64,000 bases of DNA from an uncultured Alphaproteobacteria bacterium (GCA_951812775.1 OX638326.1:756335-820334), one strand, 5' to 3'; numbered from the stretch's first letter, positions 47,595-57,375 are shown. Numbers and translations: made by a program. The notes: a model not told the origin generated them from the sequence alone.

Positions 47595-48521
47595 ATGAAA
47601 ACAAAAGTAGCCATTATCGGCTCCGGCAATATCGGTACAGATCTGATGATCAAGGTATTGCGGACATCCGACATTCTGGAGATGGGCGCGCTGGTCGGGA
47701 TCGACCCGGAGTCAGACGGACTTGCCCGCGCCAAAAAAATGGGCGTGCCGGTCACCGATAAGGGGATCGATGGGCTGGTCGAGATGGACGAGTTCAAGGA
47801 TATCGAAATCCTGTTCGATGCCACCTCCGCCAAAGCCCACGCCTATCACGACAAGATCGCGCGCGAGCACGGCAAACAGATCATCGATATGACTCCGGCG
47901 GCCATCGGCCCCTATGTCGTTCCGGTGGTAAATATCGATCAGCATCTCGATGCGCCAAACATCAATATGGTGTCCTGCGGCGGACAGGCGACCATTCCCA
48001 TGGTCGAGGCCGTGCAGAAAGTCGCCAAGGTGCATTACGCGGAGATCGTCGCGTCCATCGCCAGTAAATCAGCTGGTCCCGGCACGCGGGCTAATATTGA
48101 CGAGTTTACCGTCACTACGGCGACCGGGCTTGAAGCCGTCGGCGGGGCGGATCGCGGCAAGGCGATTATCGTTCTCAACCCGGCCGACCCACCGGTGATG
48201 ATGCGCAACACGGTTTATACGCTGAGCGAAGATGCGGATACCGCCGCGATGGCTGAGTCTGTCGCCAAACAGGTCGAGGAAGTGCAGAGTTACGTCCCCG
48301 GCTATCGGCTCAAACAGGAAGTGCAGTTTGAACGTATCGGCGATAACACACCGGTGGAAATCCCCGGCTTTGGCGAATTCGTTGGGCTCAAAACCTCCGT
48401 GTTCCTCGAGGTTGAAGGGGCCGCGCATTACCTGCCGAACTATGCCGGCAATCTGGACATCATGACCTCCGCCGCCCTCAAAACCGCAGAGCGGCTGGTA
48501 CAGCTTAAGAAGGCAGCCTGA
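47595..48521 (+). CDS. mhpF: Acetaldehyde dehydrogenase (acylating)
   Basis: This 308-residue enzyme oxidises acetaldehyde (or propanal) with NAD and CoA to the acyl-CoA. It has the NAD-binding [12 protein letters not shown] (6-17), the catalytic cysteine C128 in [13 protein letters not shown] and the family segment [12 protein letters not shown]. In this family it forms a channelling complex with the aldolase encoded two bases downstream. The neighbours are those of the meta-cleavage lower pathway. DmpF/BphJ are equivalent names. Confidence 0.95.
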   Translation: MKTKVAIIGSGNIGTDLMIKVLRTSDILEMGALVGIDPESDGLARAKKMGVPVTDKGIDGLVEMDEFKDIEILFDATSAKAHAYHDKIAREHGKQIIDMTPAAIGPYVVPVVNIDQHLDAPNINMVSCGGQATIPMVEAVQKVAKVHYAEIVASIASKSAGPGTRANIDEFTVTTATGLEAVGGADRGKAIIVLNPADPPVMMRNTVYTLSEDADTAAMAESVAKQVEEVQSYVPGYRLKQEVQFERIGDNTPVEIPGFGEFVGLKTSVFLEVEGAAHYLPNYAGNLDIMTSAALKTAERLVQLKKAA

Positions 48522-48523
48522 TC

Positions 48524-49564
48524 ATGAATATTGATAAAAATCGTGAAATCTATGTGCAGGATACGACGCTGCGGGACGGTATGCATGCGATCAAGCACCG
48601 CTACACGCCGGAACAGGTAAAATCCATTGCCCATGCTCTGGATGAGGCCGGGGTAAATGGCATTGAGGTCACCCATGGTGACGGGCTCGCCGGTTCATCT
48701 TTCAATTACGGGTTTGGCACCCACACCGACCTCGACTGGATCGAGGCTGCCGCCAGTGTCGTCAAGAACGCAAAACTGACGGTTCTGCTGCTCCCCGGTA
48801 TTGGCACTGTCGAAGATTTACAGAACGCCCAGGCCGCCGGGGCGACATCGGTGCGGGTCGCGACCCATTGCACTGAAGCCGATGTCTCCAAGCAGCATAT
48901 CGAATGGGCGCACGAAAACGGCATGGATGTCGCCTGCCTGTTGATGCTGGCGCATATGACGGAACCCAAACATTTCGCCGAACAGGCGAAGCTGATGGAA
49001 AGCTACGGGGCGCATTGCATTTATGTCACTGATAGTGCCGGGGCCTTGCTCCTCGACGGTGTCGAAGACCGCTTCAAGGCCATGGCCGATGTTCTTAACC
49101 CGGAAACCCAAACCGGGATGCATGCCCATAACAATCTTGGCCTGGGCGTCGCTTTTAATCTGGTTGCGCTTGAACAGGGTGCAACGCGGATAGACGGTTC
49201 GCTGGGTGGCATGGGCGCGGGTGCCGGTAATGCACCGCTGGAAGTCTTTATCGCTGTTGCTGATCGCATGGGGCTAAACCACGGATGCGACGTGTTTGGT
49301 CTTATGGACGCCGCCGACGATCTGGTTCGTCCCCTTCAGGACCGCCCGGTACGGATTGACCGTGAGACCTTGTCGATCGGCTATGCCGGTGTTTATTCGA
49401 GCTTCCTGCGTCATGCTGAAACGGCGTCGCAGACCTACGGCATTGATACCCGCGATATTCTCGTAGAACTCGGCAAACGCCGGATGGTTGGCGGACAGGA
49501 AGATATGATTGTTGATGTGGCGCTGGACCTCGCCAAGGAACGTGACGCAAAAGGAACAGCCTGA
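48524..49564 (+). CDS. mhpE: 4-hydroxy-2-oxovalerate aldolase
   Basis: The 346-residue DRE-TIM-type aldolase splits 4-hydroxy-2-oxovalerate into pyruvate and acetaldehyde. It has [17 protein letters not shown] near the N-terminus, the metal histidines in [15 protein letters not shown] and the C-terminal communication domain for the dehydrogenase partner. The ATG has AAGAAGG upstream. Its stop overlaps the next start (TGATG), so translation is coupled. Confidence 0.95.
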   Translation: MNIDKNREIYVQDTTLRDGMHAIKHRYTPEQVKSIAHALDEAGVNGIEVTHGDGLAGSSFNYGFGTHTDLDWIEAAASVVKNAKLTVLLLPGIGTVEDLQNAQAAGATSVRVATHCTEADVSKQHIEWAHENGMDVACLLMLAHMTEPKHFAEQAKLMESYGAHCIYVTDSAGALLLDGVEDRFKAMADVLNPETQTGMHAHNNLGLGVAFNLVALEQGATRIDGSLGGMGAGAGNAPLEVFIAVADRMGLNHGCDVFGLMDAADDLVRPLQDRPVRIDRETLSIGYAGVYSSFLRHAETASQTYGIDTRDILVELGKRRMVGGQEDMIVDVALDLAKERDAKGTA

Positions 49565-50331
49565 TGGCCGATATTAACGCAATGGCGAAGATCGTTGATG
49601 ACGCAGCGCGCGCTGGTAAGGCGATCCCGCAACTCAGCGCCAAGCACGACTATAACCTCGAAGAGGCCTACGCTGTTCAGGCCGCTGCTTTTCAACGCCG
49701 TCTCGCACGTGGCGAAAAGCAGGTCGGCATGAAGATGGGCTTTACCAGCCGCGCCAAAATGATCCAGATGGGTCTGAGTGATCTGGTCTGGGGCCGCCTG
49801 TCGGACGAAATGCTGGTTGGTGACAGTGATGAGATTACGTTCGATAAATATGTCCATCCGCGGGCCGAACCTGAGCTGGCCTTTATCCTTAAAAGACCTC
49901 TCGAAGGGCCGGTTACCGCCGCTGAAGCACTGGCTGCCGTTGATGCCGTCGCCCCGGCGATTGAGATCATCGATTCCCGCTATAAGAATTTCAAATTCTC
50001 GCTGGAAGACGTGGTTGCGGATAACAGCTCTTCGTCAGGTTTCGTACTCGGTGCGTGGAACAAGCCGGATGTCGACCTCAGCAATCTCGGTATGATCCTT
50101 GAGGTTAATGGCCGTCCGGTGCAAATCGGTTCCTCGGCCGCCATTTTTGGCCATCCGGTTCGCTCCCTCGCCCATGCCGCTCGAATTGCGACACAGGCGG
50201 GTGAAAGTCTCGAAGCGGGTTCCATTGTCATGGCCGGTGGCGCTACAGCTGCCCACGCGTTGAGCCCTGGAGATTACGTCCGAAATATGGTGCAGGACCT
50301 CGGCTATGTCGGGTTTTCGGTTTCCGCCTAA
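49564..50331 (+). CDS. 2-oxo-3-hexenedioate (4-oxalocrotonate) decarboxylase
   Basis: The 255-residue protein is the DmpH/XylI/NahK-type decarboxylase that converts 2-oxo-3-hexenedioate to 2-hydroxypenta-2,4-dienoate, the substrate of the hydratase. It has GMKMGFTSRAKMIQMG, metal ligands in AEPELAFIL and SRYKNFKFSLEDVVADNSS. In this pathway decarboxylase and hydratase form a complex, and the two genes here are paralogues flanking dehydrogenase and aldolase. It overlaps the aldolase gene by one base and ends about 125 bases before the ferredoxin genes. Confidence 0.92.
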   Translation: MADINAMAKIVDDAARAGKAIPQLSAKHDYNLEEAYAVQAAAFQRRLARGEKQVGMKMGFTSRAKMIQMGLSDLVWGRLSDEMLVGDSDEITFDKYVHPRAEPELAFILKRPLEGPVTAAEALAAVDAVAPAIEIIDSRYKNFKFSLEDVVADNSSSSGFVLGAWNKPDVDLSNLGMILEVNGRPVQIGSSAAIFGHPVRSLAHAARIATQAGESLEAGSIVMAGGATAAHALSPGDYVRNMVQDLGYVGFSVSA

Positions 50332-50455
50332 GGCGAAAAAACTGCTGGAAATCAGGTTGGCACAAACCGGTCACGGCGTGTAGTATCCGGGCCGTTCACC
50401 GCGCCAGTTTCGCGCGCATTGCAGACCTCCCGGAGTGGAAAGAGCGAGAGATTTT

Positions 50456-50776
50456 ATGAGTGAGATTGAGTATCACCCCGTAGCAAAAACCGATGAAATT
50501 CCTGAAGAGGACGTAAAAGGGGTATTTGTCGGAGACGAAGAAATTGCCGTCTATAATGTCGAAGGCGAATTTTTCGCGACACACGGTATTTGCACACATG
50601 AAAATGTTGGACTGGCCGACGGCTTTGTCGAAGGCGACCTCATTGAATGCCCGCTCCACAGCGCCTGTTTTGAAATTAAAACGGGTAAAGCGGTAAATCC
50701 GCCTGCCGAGATCGATTTGAAGACCTACCCTGTAAAAGTCGAAGGCGACACCATCTACGTTGGTATTGAAAAATAA
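50456..50776 (+). CDS. Rieske [2Fe-2S] ferredoxin (first of two)
   Basis: The 106-residue protein is a soluble Rieske ferredoxin of aromatic-ring dioxygenase systems. Cluster ligands are C46 and H48 (CTHENVGLADG) and C65 and H68 (CPLHSACFEIKTG). It carries electrons from the reductase to a terminal oxygenase. The ATG at 50456 has GAGAG upstream; the frame to 50435 is an extension. It is followed by a paralogue (50809) with the same spacing. No oxygenase alpha or beta subunit is seen. Confidence 0.93.
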   Translation: MSEIEYHPVAKTDEIPEEDVKGVFVGDEEIAVYNVEGEFFATHGICTHENVGLADGFVEGDLIECPLHSACFEIKTGKAVNPPAEIDLKTYPVKVEGDTIYVGIEK

Positions 50777-50808
50777 GCCTGACGACCCAGACCAAAAAGG
50801 AAACCCCA

Positions 50809-51144
50809 ATGACCGACGCTAATATTGAGTTTCACGCTGTCGCCACGACCGCAGAAGTTACCGAAGATGAACCAAAAGCCGTTTCTATCGGCCGCATGGA
50901 TATCGGTATTTACAAGCTCGATGGTGAATTTTACGCCATCGACGATATCTGCACACATGCCTATGCCTGTATGACAGATGGTTATATCGATGACGGCCAG
51001 ATTGAATGCCCGCTGCATGGCGCCTGCTTCGACATTAAGACCGGCAAGGCACTGACCGCACCGGCGACGGTTGATCTGCGTCCCTACGAGGTGAAGGTTG
51101 AGGGCGACCAGATCATGGTCGGCGTTCCCAAGGCTGACGACTAG
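50809..51144 (+). CDS. Rieske [2Fe-2S] ferredoxin (second of two)
   Basis: The 111-residue protein has the ligands C48/H50 (CTHAYACMTDG) and C67/H70 (CPLHGACFDIKTG). It aligns along its full length with the preceding ferredoxin and arose by tandem duplication. AAAAGGAAAC lies just before the ATG. It is 21 bases upstream of the reductase. Two paralogues could serve two different oxygenases. Confidence 0.93.
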   Translation: MTDANIEFHAVATTAEVTEDEPKAVSIGRMDIGIYKLDGEFYAIDDICTHAYACMTDGYIDDGQIECPLHGACFDIKTGKALTAPATVDLRPYEVKVEGDQIMVGVPKADD

Positions 51145-51165
51145 TTCTGACGGAGCAAATACACC

Positions 51166-52392
51166 ATGAGCGATGACCGAACTTTTGTAATCATTGGCGC
51201 CAGTCAGGCTGGTGGCTGGGTAGCTCAAACGCTACGCAATGAAGGTTTCGAAGGTAATGTCATCCTGCTTGGGGAAGAACCCTACCTGCCCTACGAACGC
51301 CCGCCATTATCGAAAGCAGCTCTGCTCGGTGAAGTGACCGTCGACAGCACCTATTTCTGGCAGGCTGATGCGCTTGAAGAAGCCAAAATTGATGTTTGTC
51401 TCAACACACGCGTAACGGCAATTGACCGTGACGCCAAGGAGGTTGTGACAGAAAACGGTGACCGTATTGCCTACGACAAGCTTGCGATCACCACTGGCGC
51501 ACGGGTCCGCAAACTCCCTATCGATGGTGCCGACCTGCCGGGTGTGTTTTATCTCCGAACCATGGAAGACACGCTGGCTATCCGCGATGCTGTACAGGAA
51601 GGCGCAACGGCGATGATTGTCGGTGGCGGCTGGATTGGCCTCGAATGCGCCGCTACCCTGACTAAGCTTGGCTGTAAATCGATCGTCGTGGAGGCAGCAG
51701 ACCGGCTCTGTGGTCGCGCCGTTACGCCGGAAATCAGTGACTGGATGTTGAAATTTCATACCGGGAATGATGTAGATGTTCGGCTCAGTACCGGCATTGA
51801 GAAATTCGAAGGGAATGGCAAGCTGGAACGTGCCGTTCTACCTGGCGGCGACACAATCGACTGTTCTATAGCTGTTGTCGGGATTGGCGTTATTCCCAAC
51901 GTTGAACTAGCGCAGGAAGCTGGACTCAAAATTGATAACGGGATCGTCGTTGATGAGTGTGCCCGGACATCTGATCCCGACATTGTTGCGGCAGGCGACG
52001 TCACCAACCACCCCAACGACCTGCTGGGCCGTCGTATCAGACTCGAGAGCTACGAGAATGCTCAAAATCAGGGCATTGTCGCCGGCAAGGCCATGCTGGA
52101 TAATACTGAGCCCTATTCGGATATCCCATGGTTCTGGTCCGATCAGTTCGATGCCAATCTCCAGATGATCGGCCTCCCACAGGACTGGGATGAAACGGCA
52201 ACGCGCGGCGACGTGGAGTCAAACGAATTTGTCACATTCTATCTTAAGAGCGGCGTGATTGATAGTGCAATTTCAGTCAATAATCCGCGTGATTTACGGG
52301 TCGGCAAGCGGCTTATGCAGGGCCAAAAGCAAGTAACGGCTGCCGAGTTGGAAGACCCGGAAACTAAAATGCAGGCGCTGTTAAAGCGCTAA
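51166..52392 (+). CDS. NAD(P)H-dependent ferredoxin reductase of a dioxygenase system
   Basis: The 408-residue flavoprotein has an FAD dinucleotide motif (VIIGASQAGGWVAQTLR), the YERPPLSKAALLGE segment typical of BphA4/BedA-type reductases, a second NADH-binding motif MIVGGGWIGLECAATL and the C-terminal FAD loop DIVAAGDVTNHP. It passes electrons from NAD(P)H to the Rieske ferredoxins just upstream. It ends six bases from the convergent DUF1489 gene. Confidence 0.94.
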   Translation: MSDDRTFVIIGASQAGGWVAQTLRNEGFEGNVILLGEEPYLPYERPPLSKAALLGEVTVDSTYFWQADALEEAKIDVCLNTRVTAIDRDAKEVVTENGDRIAYDKLAITTGARVRKLPIDGADLPGVFYLRTMEDTLAIRDAVQEGATAMIVGGGWIGLECAATLTKLGCKSIVVEAADRLCGRAVTPEISDWMLKFHTGNDVDVRLSTGIEKFEGNGKLERAVLPGGDTIDCSIAVVGIGVIPNVELAQEAGLKIDNGIVVDECARTSDPDIVAAGDVTNHPNDLLGRRIRLESYENAQNQGIVAGKAMLDNTEPYSDIPWFWSDQFDANLQMIGLPQDWDETATRGDVESNEFVTFYLKSGVIDSAISVNNPRDLRVGKRLMQGQKQVTAAELEDPETKMQALLKR

Positions 52393-52397
52393 CCTCT

Positions 52398-52838
52398 CTA
52401 TAACAACCCGAGAGAGCGGAGTTCGTCGGCCATTTCCTGTGGCAGAGACGAAACTAATTTTCTTTCCTTGCCGGTCAGGTCGGGGGGCGTAGCCTCCGCC
52501 TCCATGTATCGCCAGCCCTGAATAGGCTTGTGAGGCAATAAAACTGTTTGAACCAATTTCGGATCAAGGATTAGCGCACAGCGCGGTTTTCCATTGCGCC
52601 CAACGGCTTCGCCAAAACCCGTAATGCGCTGCCGCACCCGAATATAGCCTTTTATGATCCAATAAATTGATCCGTCATCAAGGACTTCTTCTGCGCGCCG
52701 GGGTGTATTTCGGGTCAGATGACGCAACGCGCCAGCACCACCTGGCTCCTTTGCCTGTCGGAGACGTTCGATCTGAACCTCGCGTAAATGATCGACACTT
52801 TCTATGCCGACGGCAATCTTAACCAGATGGGTTGTCAT
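52398..52838 (-). CDS. DUF1489 family protein
   Basis: The 146-residue protein matches the alphaproteobacterial DUF1489 family: LVKIAVGIESVDHL at the start, HLTRNTPRRAEEVLDDGSIYWIIKGYI, then RQRITGF and LVQTVLLPHKPIQGWRYM and the closing LPQEMADELRSLGLL. Function is unknown. It is intact and is downstream of the Hpt-like gene on the same strand. Its presence supports an alphaproteobacterial origin. Confidence 0.85.
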   Translation of the reverse strand: MTTHLVKIAVGIESVDHLREVQIERLRQAKEPGGAGALRHLTRNTPRRAEEVLDDGSIYWIIKGYIRVRQRITGFGEAVGRNGKPRCALILDPKLVQTVLLPHKPIQGWRYMEAEATPPDLTGKERKLVSSLPQEMADELRSLGLL

Positions 52839-52889
52839 GATTTGAATATGGGCTGGAATCGAATTTCGATCTAGACCCCAGGAGAAATT

Positions 52890-53255
52890 TTAGGCGTTTA
52901 CCGCTTTCGCCAAACCTTCCAATTCACAAACCATTTCCTGCCCCAGCGCACCCCCGTCCCCATCGAGATCATGGGCGGCAATTATCACCAAAGCATCGAT
53001 ATGGGCCTTTACGGCCTTTAGGACCGATTCATCTACATTCGGACTGCGTTGCAAGATGCCGCAGGCCAGAGAACATACTTGGGTTACCAGACCATAGCCT
53101 TCAGCAGCCGCGGTATTCTTTGTGTTGTGCAGCAGCGCGTAGAGACCATCAATTTCGGCCGAACTCTTAAAACCACTGCGAAGCGTATTTTCAACGGAAT
53201 CTTGAAGCTCGTTGAGTCGATCTTGAAGTTGGGTGATGTATTCGTCAGCGTTCAA
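52890..53255 (-). CDS. Hpt-like phosphotransfer protein
   Basis: The 121-residue all-helical protein has the Hpt pattern around its presumed phospho-histidine: LYALLHNTKNTAAAEGYGLV (H in LLHNTKN), comparable to the usual AHxLKGxxGxFG. It is a single-domain phosphorelay carrier. The gene follows a second Hpt-like gene and a response regulator on the same strand; both of those have in-frame stops. It ends before DUF1489. Confidence 0.75.
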   Translation of the reverse strand: MNADEYITQLQDRLNELQDSVENTLRSGFKSSAEIDGLYALLHNTKNTAAAEGYGLVTQVCSLACGILQRSPNVDESVLKAVKAHIDALVIIAAHDLDGDGGALGQEMVCELEGLAKAVNA

Positions 53256-53294
53256 TACGCGGCCTATGAGTGCAAGAAAAAGTAACGGAAATCG

Positions 53295-53792
53295 CTAAGC
53301 CGCCGATTGATTGGACTTCGCGACGATCTGCGCCAAACCATTTACCAATGCCTGACCAGCAGCACCGCCATCTCCTTTGAGTTGCTCGGATATCACAGCC
53401 CTTATCGCTCCGACATGCGCATTCACAACGTCTAGCTAAAGCGGAGCCAGAGTTGCTTGGGCTTCCCGTATCGGGGCCAGGAAGTCACTGAGAGAGGCAC
53501 CAACGACAGAAACGATTTCATACCCAAAGCTGGCGCCCTGGCCTTTAAGATCAAGTGAAATCCGATAAATGTCAGCCAAAGCACGCTCTGAGGTTGGCTC
53601 ATCTGACAATTCCTGACGCGCTGCTTCCATCGCGCTGACGTCGTCTTGTATCCAGTCGGAGAAACCTTCGCCAAACGCCTCGATCGCTTCCTCTGCTTTC
53701 GCGATCAACGTTTTATCCAGCTTGCCAGGACCGTTGCCGATCTTCGCCTTGCGCAAAGTGTTTGGGGTCTTAATGAATTCGACGTCAGCCAT
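53295..53792 (-). pseudogene. Second Hpt-like protein, in-frame TAG and no phospho-histidine
   Basis: The full frame of 165 codons is open except for a TAG at 53438-53436, after which it continues LDVVNAHVGAIRAVISEQL to its own stop. The Hpt core reads IYRISLDLKGQGASFGYEIVS; family proteins have His where this has Leu (IAHDLKGQG). So the protein would be both truncated and unable to carry phosphate. The gene is between the response regulator (12 bases upstream) and the first Hpt-like gene. It is best seen as a decaying phosphorelay member. Confidence 0.75.
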
Positions 53793-53803
53793 TCGATGGA
53801 CTC

Positions 53804-54367
53804 CTAGCCTCCAAGAAGCGATTCTACTTCAGACTGACCTAGCCCCTCTGCGCCCTCTTCAGCGGTATCCTTACGGCGTTCGGGCACACCGCGTGGCGCA
53901 CTGAGGTTTTGTCGGCGACGATCCGGCCCGAAATAGTTCTTTGTTTTTATGAACGAGCGCGGGTTATCAATAATAGAAGCGAAACGTTGATATAGAGCGC
54001 GGGCAGAAATTGGTTTTGCCAGGAATTCATTGACGCCGGCGTCTCGAGCTTCAACAACCCGACGATATTCAGTATAGCCCGTTAACATGATTATCGGGAC
54101 GTAGGGATTCGCACTATCCTTAGCGGTGCGGACCAATCTGACGAAATCAAGCCCGTCCAACGGCTCCACATGCTAATCGACGATCAAAACATCAGCCAAA
54201 AAGTGCTGGAGTTCCTTAAAGGCAGCCGCGGCATCCGCCGCTTCGCAAATATTCTTTACACCGAGTGAATGCAAAATGGACTGCACGAGACCACGCATAT
54301 GACGATTATCATCCAATACAAGGACGTTGATATTGTCGAGGGCGTATCTGGATGTCGGCTCAGACAT
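53804..54367 (-). pseudogene. Response regulator with PDRRR tail, in-frame TAG
   Basis: The frame encodes a 187-residue receiver protein: acidic pair in VLVLDDNRHMRGLV, phospho-aspartate in ADVLIVD, then a TAG (54175-54173), then HVEPLDGLDFVRLVR, IIMLTGYTEY and FLAKPISARAL, with the C-terminal YFGPDRRRQN typical of Rhodospirillales receivers. Relatives have Trp after the aspartate, so TGG to TAG is the simplest change. It would pair with the Hpt-like genes just downstream. The stop lies right after the phosphorylation site, so the product would be inactive. Confidence 0.8.
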
Positions 54368-54501
54368 TTCCTGGTCTCTTTCATAGCATCATTGGGAAAA
54401 CGCACCCCCTGAGATCAGAGAATACTTACTTTCACAATTGATGACCTTTTTACCGAGGACGTCTTTAAACTTGGTTAAACCGAAGGAAAAACCCTGTAAT
54501 A

Positions 54502-55884
54502 TCAACCGGGTAAATAACCTAGGAGTTTCCACCAGTAGTATTGAAGCGGAACAGAGACGAGCGCGCCAAATAACGCAAAAGGGATCATCAATTTCATAAA
54601 CTTGGAGATTGGTAATCCGGAAATAGCGCGGGCCACCACTAAGGGTGGCGCTTGATACGGAAAAATGAGCAGCGCCCAAGCGGAAACCTGAGTCATAAGT
54701 ACTGCGGTCAAAGACCACCCGGTTGCTGTCGCTATTGGCTCAGATACCGCTGTCATAATCGCTGGTTGACCTGGCAATGTAGTTACAAGCTGCAGGACCC
54801 ACCCCAATCCGACAACGGAGGCAAATTTTTGTAATCCCGACTCCGCTGACAAATCGACCTTTGCGATCAGGAACTGAGCCAGGGCCTCACCAAGACCTGT
54901 TTGCGTTACGACAGTGCCCATGCCAACCACCGCCGCCAGAAAGATGATTGGTCCAAAATTCATCTTTGGCATTATTTGCCCGGCCGGCAATACCCCGATG
55001 ACCGGCAGCGCACAGACGATACCCGCTCCGAGAGAAATCCAGGCCAGCGACACGCCGTGCAAATTATCGGTCGCCCAAAGGCCCAATGTTATGACCAGTA
55101 AGCCCATGAGTTTTTTCTCGTCAACTGTCCAGGGCTTTGGGGGGGGCACCTCCATCTGAGGGCGGTCGGTGATTTTGTCGGGAAATATAAAAAAGATCGC
55201 AACCGGGAGCGTAATAAGTCCCAAGAGTCCTAACACCGGGAAATGCAAAAAGAGCCAATCAGTATATGAAAATTGAATACCGTGAACGGCCTCGGCGGCA
55301 CCCGAGAGGACAACATTGGGAACATTCGCTGGCAGGACAGAGAAAGGTGATACCAATGTGCCCATTCCGACGGCGAGGATCAGTCCCGCCCGACCATTGC
55401 TTTCTGCTTCAAACCCCAGCCTGTCAGCAAGTGCCAGAACAACTGGCAGCATAATTGTCACGCGCCCGACAGCGGATGGCATCAAAAACGCAAGGAGCAG
55501 CATCAAAAGGACTGTTCCGGCGATTACCCGAAAATAGCTTTGTCCAAAGACCCGTTCCAACGTCCCGGCAATACGAGCCCCGAATCCTGAAACCTCGATC
55601 CCAATGCCAATAATAAGGCCTCCCAAAACCAACCACACTGCTCCAGAGAAAAATCCCGAGAACACGACGTTTGTTGGTGCCACAGCAACGATAACGCACA
55701 GAAAAAAGAAAATTAGAGCGCTTAGAAATTCGGGGATTATAGCCGTCGCAAACAGGCCTATTGTCAGGACCACGATACCTGCTGTTCGCATAACAACGGG
55801 TTCTACACCGGCGGGCGCAGGCCAAAAGAAAATGGCGATACCCGCCGCAACAGCGATCCAGGCAAGACAATTGGATAGTTTCAC
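54502..55884 (-). CDS. SLC13/DASS-family anion transporter
   Basis: The 460-residue integral membrane protein has about twelve helices and the SLC13 pattern: MPSAVGRVTIMLPVVLALADRLG and later TLPGQPAIMTAVSEPIATATG. It differs from the other SLC13 gene here in lacking the RCK_C insert and in being intact. Likely substrates are sulfate or dicarboxylates. It lies between the response regulator pseudogene and mgtE on the minus strand, with no clear operon partner. Confidence 0.85.
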   Translation of the reverse strand: MKLSNCLAWIAVAAGIAIFFWPAPAGVEPVVMRTAGIVVLTIGLFATAIIPEFLSALIFFFLCVIVAVAPTNVVFSGFFSGAVWLVLGGLIIGIGIEVSGFGARIAGTLERVFGQSYFRVIAGTVLLMLLLAFLMPSAVGRVTIMLPVVLALADRLGFEAESNGRAGLILAVGMGTLVSPFSVLPANVPNVVLSGAAEAVHGIQFSYTDWLFLHFPVLGLLGLITLPVAIFFIFPDKITDRPQMEVPPPKPWTVDEKKLMGLLVITLGLWATDNLHGVSLAWISLGAGIVCALPVIGVLPAGQIMPKMNFGPIIFLAAVVGMGTVVTQTGLGEALAQFLIAKVDLSAESGLQKFASVVGLGWVLQLVTTLPGQPAIMTAVSEPIATATGWSLTAVLMTQVSAWALLIFPYQAPPLVVARAISGLPISKFMKLMIPFALFGALVSVPLQYYWWKLLGYLPG

Positions 55885-55915
55885 GAGAATCGCCTAATTC
55901 GTTTCGGTAAATTCA

Positions 55916-57307
55916 TTAAAGCAGGAGCCATGCCGCAAGACCTAGAAACGCAGAGAATGCTACGACGTCGGTAATTGTCGTCAGAATAACGCTCGACGCA
56001 ATTGCGGGGTCCACACCGGTGCGGGCGAGAAACAAAGGGATAGCCATGCCGGAGAATGCCGCCAAAATGAGGGTAATGACCATGGCGATGGCCATAACGC
56101 CGCCGATTTGCCAGGAATCAGCCCAATACCAGGCGACACAGCCAATCAGGATCGCAAACAACAGGCCGTTATAGACCCCCACTAACGCTTCCTTGCCAAG
56201 AACCCGTAACGCATTGGAAGGGGTAAGTTCTTTTGTCGCAAGCGCCCGTACAGCAACAGTCATTGTCTGGGTACCGGCATTCCCACCCATTGAGGCGACA
56301 ATCGGCATTAACACAGCAAGCATAACGATTTGTTCGATCGTTCCTTCGAACAGCCCGATAACAATTGAAGCGGTGATTGCCGTTATCAGGTTTACAAACA
56401 GCCATGAGAATCTTGAACGCCCTGTCTCGAGTGCTGCAGAATAGAGGTCATCACTGGTAACCCCACCCAGCCGCATGATGTCCTCTTCGGCCTCCTCCTG
56501 GATAACATCAAGCACGTCATCAACGGTAATCGTTCCGATGAGACGATTTACGTCATCGACGACAGGCGCGGACACCAGGTCCTGCTGTGAAAACAGAAAG
56601 GCAACTTCTTCCTGGTCCATCATCGCTGGAACAGTGACGATCTCCGCGTCCATAATGTCTCGGATATTGATGGGCCGCTTGCTTCTTAATACGTGGCTCA
56701 ATGCCACTGTTCCAACAGCCCGATGCCGTCGATCGACAACAAAGATATCGTAAAAATCGTTTGGCAAGTCGTCGGCTTCGCGCATGAAGTCAATGGTTTC
56801 ACCGACTGTCCAGAACGCTGGCACCGCGACAAAGTCACGTTCCATGAGACGTCCGGCGCTGTCTTCTGGGAATGCCAGACCTTCTTCAACGATGCTCCGA
56901 AGTTCCGCAGGAATCTTCTGGAGGATATCGCGCTGTTTTTGTTCATCCAGCGTTTCGATAAGTTCGAGAGCATCGTCAGACTCAAGTCGTGCAATAGCGT
57001 GCGCCAGTGACGTCGTTCCGAGCTGGTCGGCAATCTCGTCCCGAATATCTTCTTCAAGTTCAGGAAGTATCTGTGGATCGAAATCCGGCCGCATATATTC
57101 AATAAGCCGGTGTCGTAATTCGGGTCGCAACAGCTGAAGCAAGTCGGCACACTCAGGTGCCCTCAGCGGTTCGACCTGAATGCGGGCCTCAAAACGGTGT
57201 TCGTCGTCCAGCGCAACAGCAACGGCTGCAACGATCTCCGGGCTCAGTCCCAGCAATTCTTCTGCCTGAATGGGCTGCTCTTCAAAAGAGGTCGTTGGTT
57301 CCGCCAT
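55916..57307 (-). CDS. mgtE: Magnesium transporter MgtE
   Basis: MgtE is a gated Mg2+ channel of the inner membrane. The 463-residue protein has the N-terminal MgtE_N helical domain (with LPELEEDIRDEIADQL), two CBS domains (DIFVVDRRHRAVGTVALS and APVVDDVNRLIGTITVDDVL) that sense magnesium, and five C-terminal helices with MPIVASMGGNAGTQTMTV, the pore signature. The ATG at 57307 is used; a TTG at 57316 is in the same frame. It is downstream of tRNA-Leu on the same strand. Confidence 0.95.
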   Translation of the reverse strand: MAEPTTSFEEQPIQAEELLGLSPEIVAAVAVALDDEHRFEARIQVEPLRAPECADLLQLLRPELRHRLIEYMRPDFDPQILPELEEDIRDEIADQLGTTSLAHAIARLESDDALELIETLDEQKQRDILQKIPAELRSIVEEGLAFPEDSAGRLMERDFVAVPAFWTVGETIDFMREADDLPNDFYDIFVVDRRHRAVGTVALSHVLRSKRPINIRDIMDAEIVTVPAMMDQEEVAFLFSQQDLVSAPVVDDVNRLIGTITVDDVLDVIQEEAEEDIMRLGGVTSDDLYSAALETGRSRFSWLFVNLITAITASIVIGLFEGTIEQIVMLAVLMPIVASMGGNAGTQTMTVAVRALATKELTPSNALRVLGKEALVGVYNGLLFAILIGCVAWYWADSWQIGGVMAIAMVITLILAAFSGMAIPLFLARTGVDPAIASSVILTTITDVVAFSAFLGLAAWLLL

Positions 57308-57375
57308 GTCGTACAACCCTTAACGTCAAACCCAACATGCACGGGCGGATCAATTCCGCCAACAAGAATTAACTA

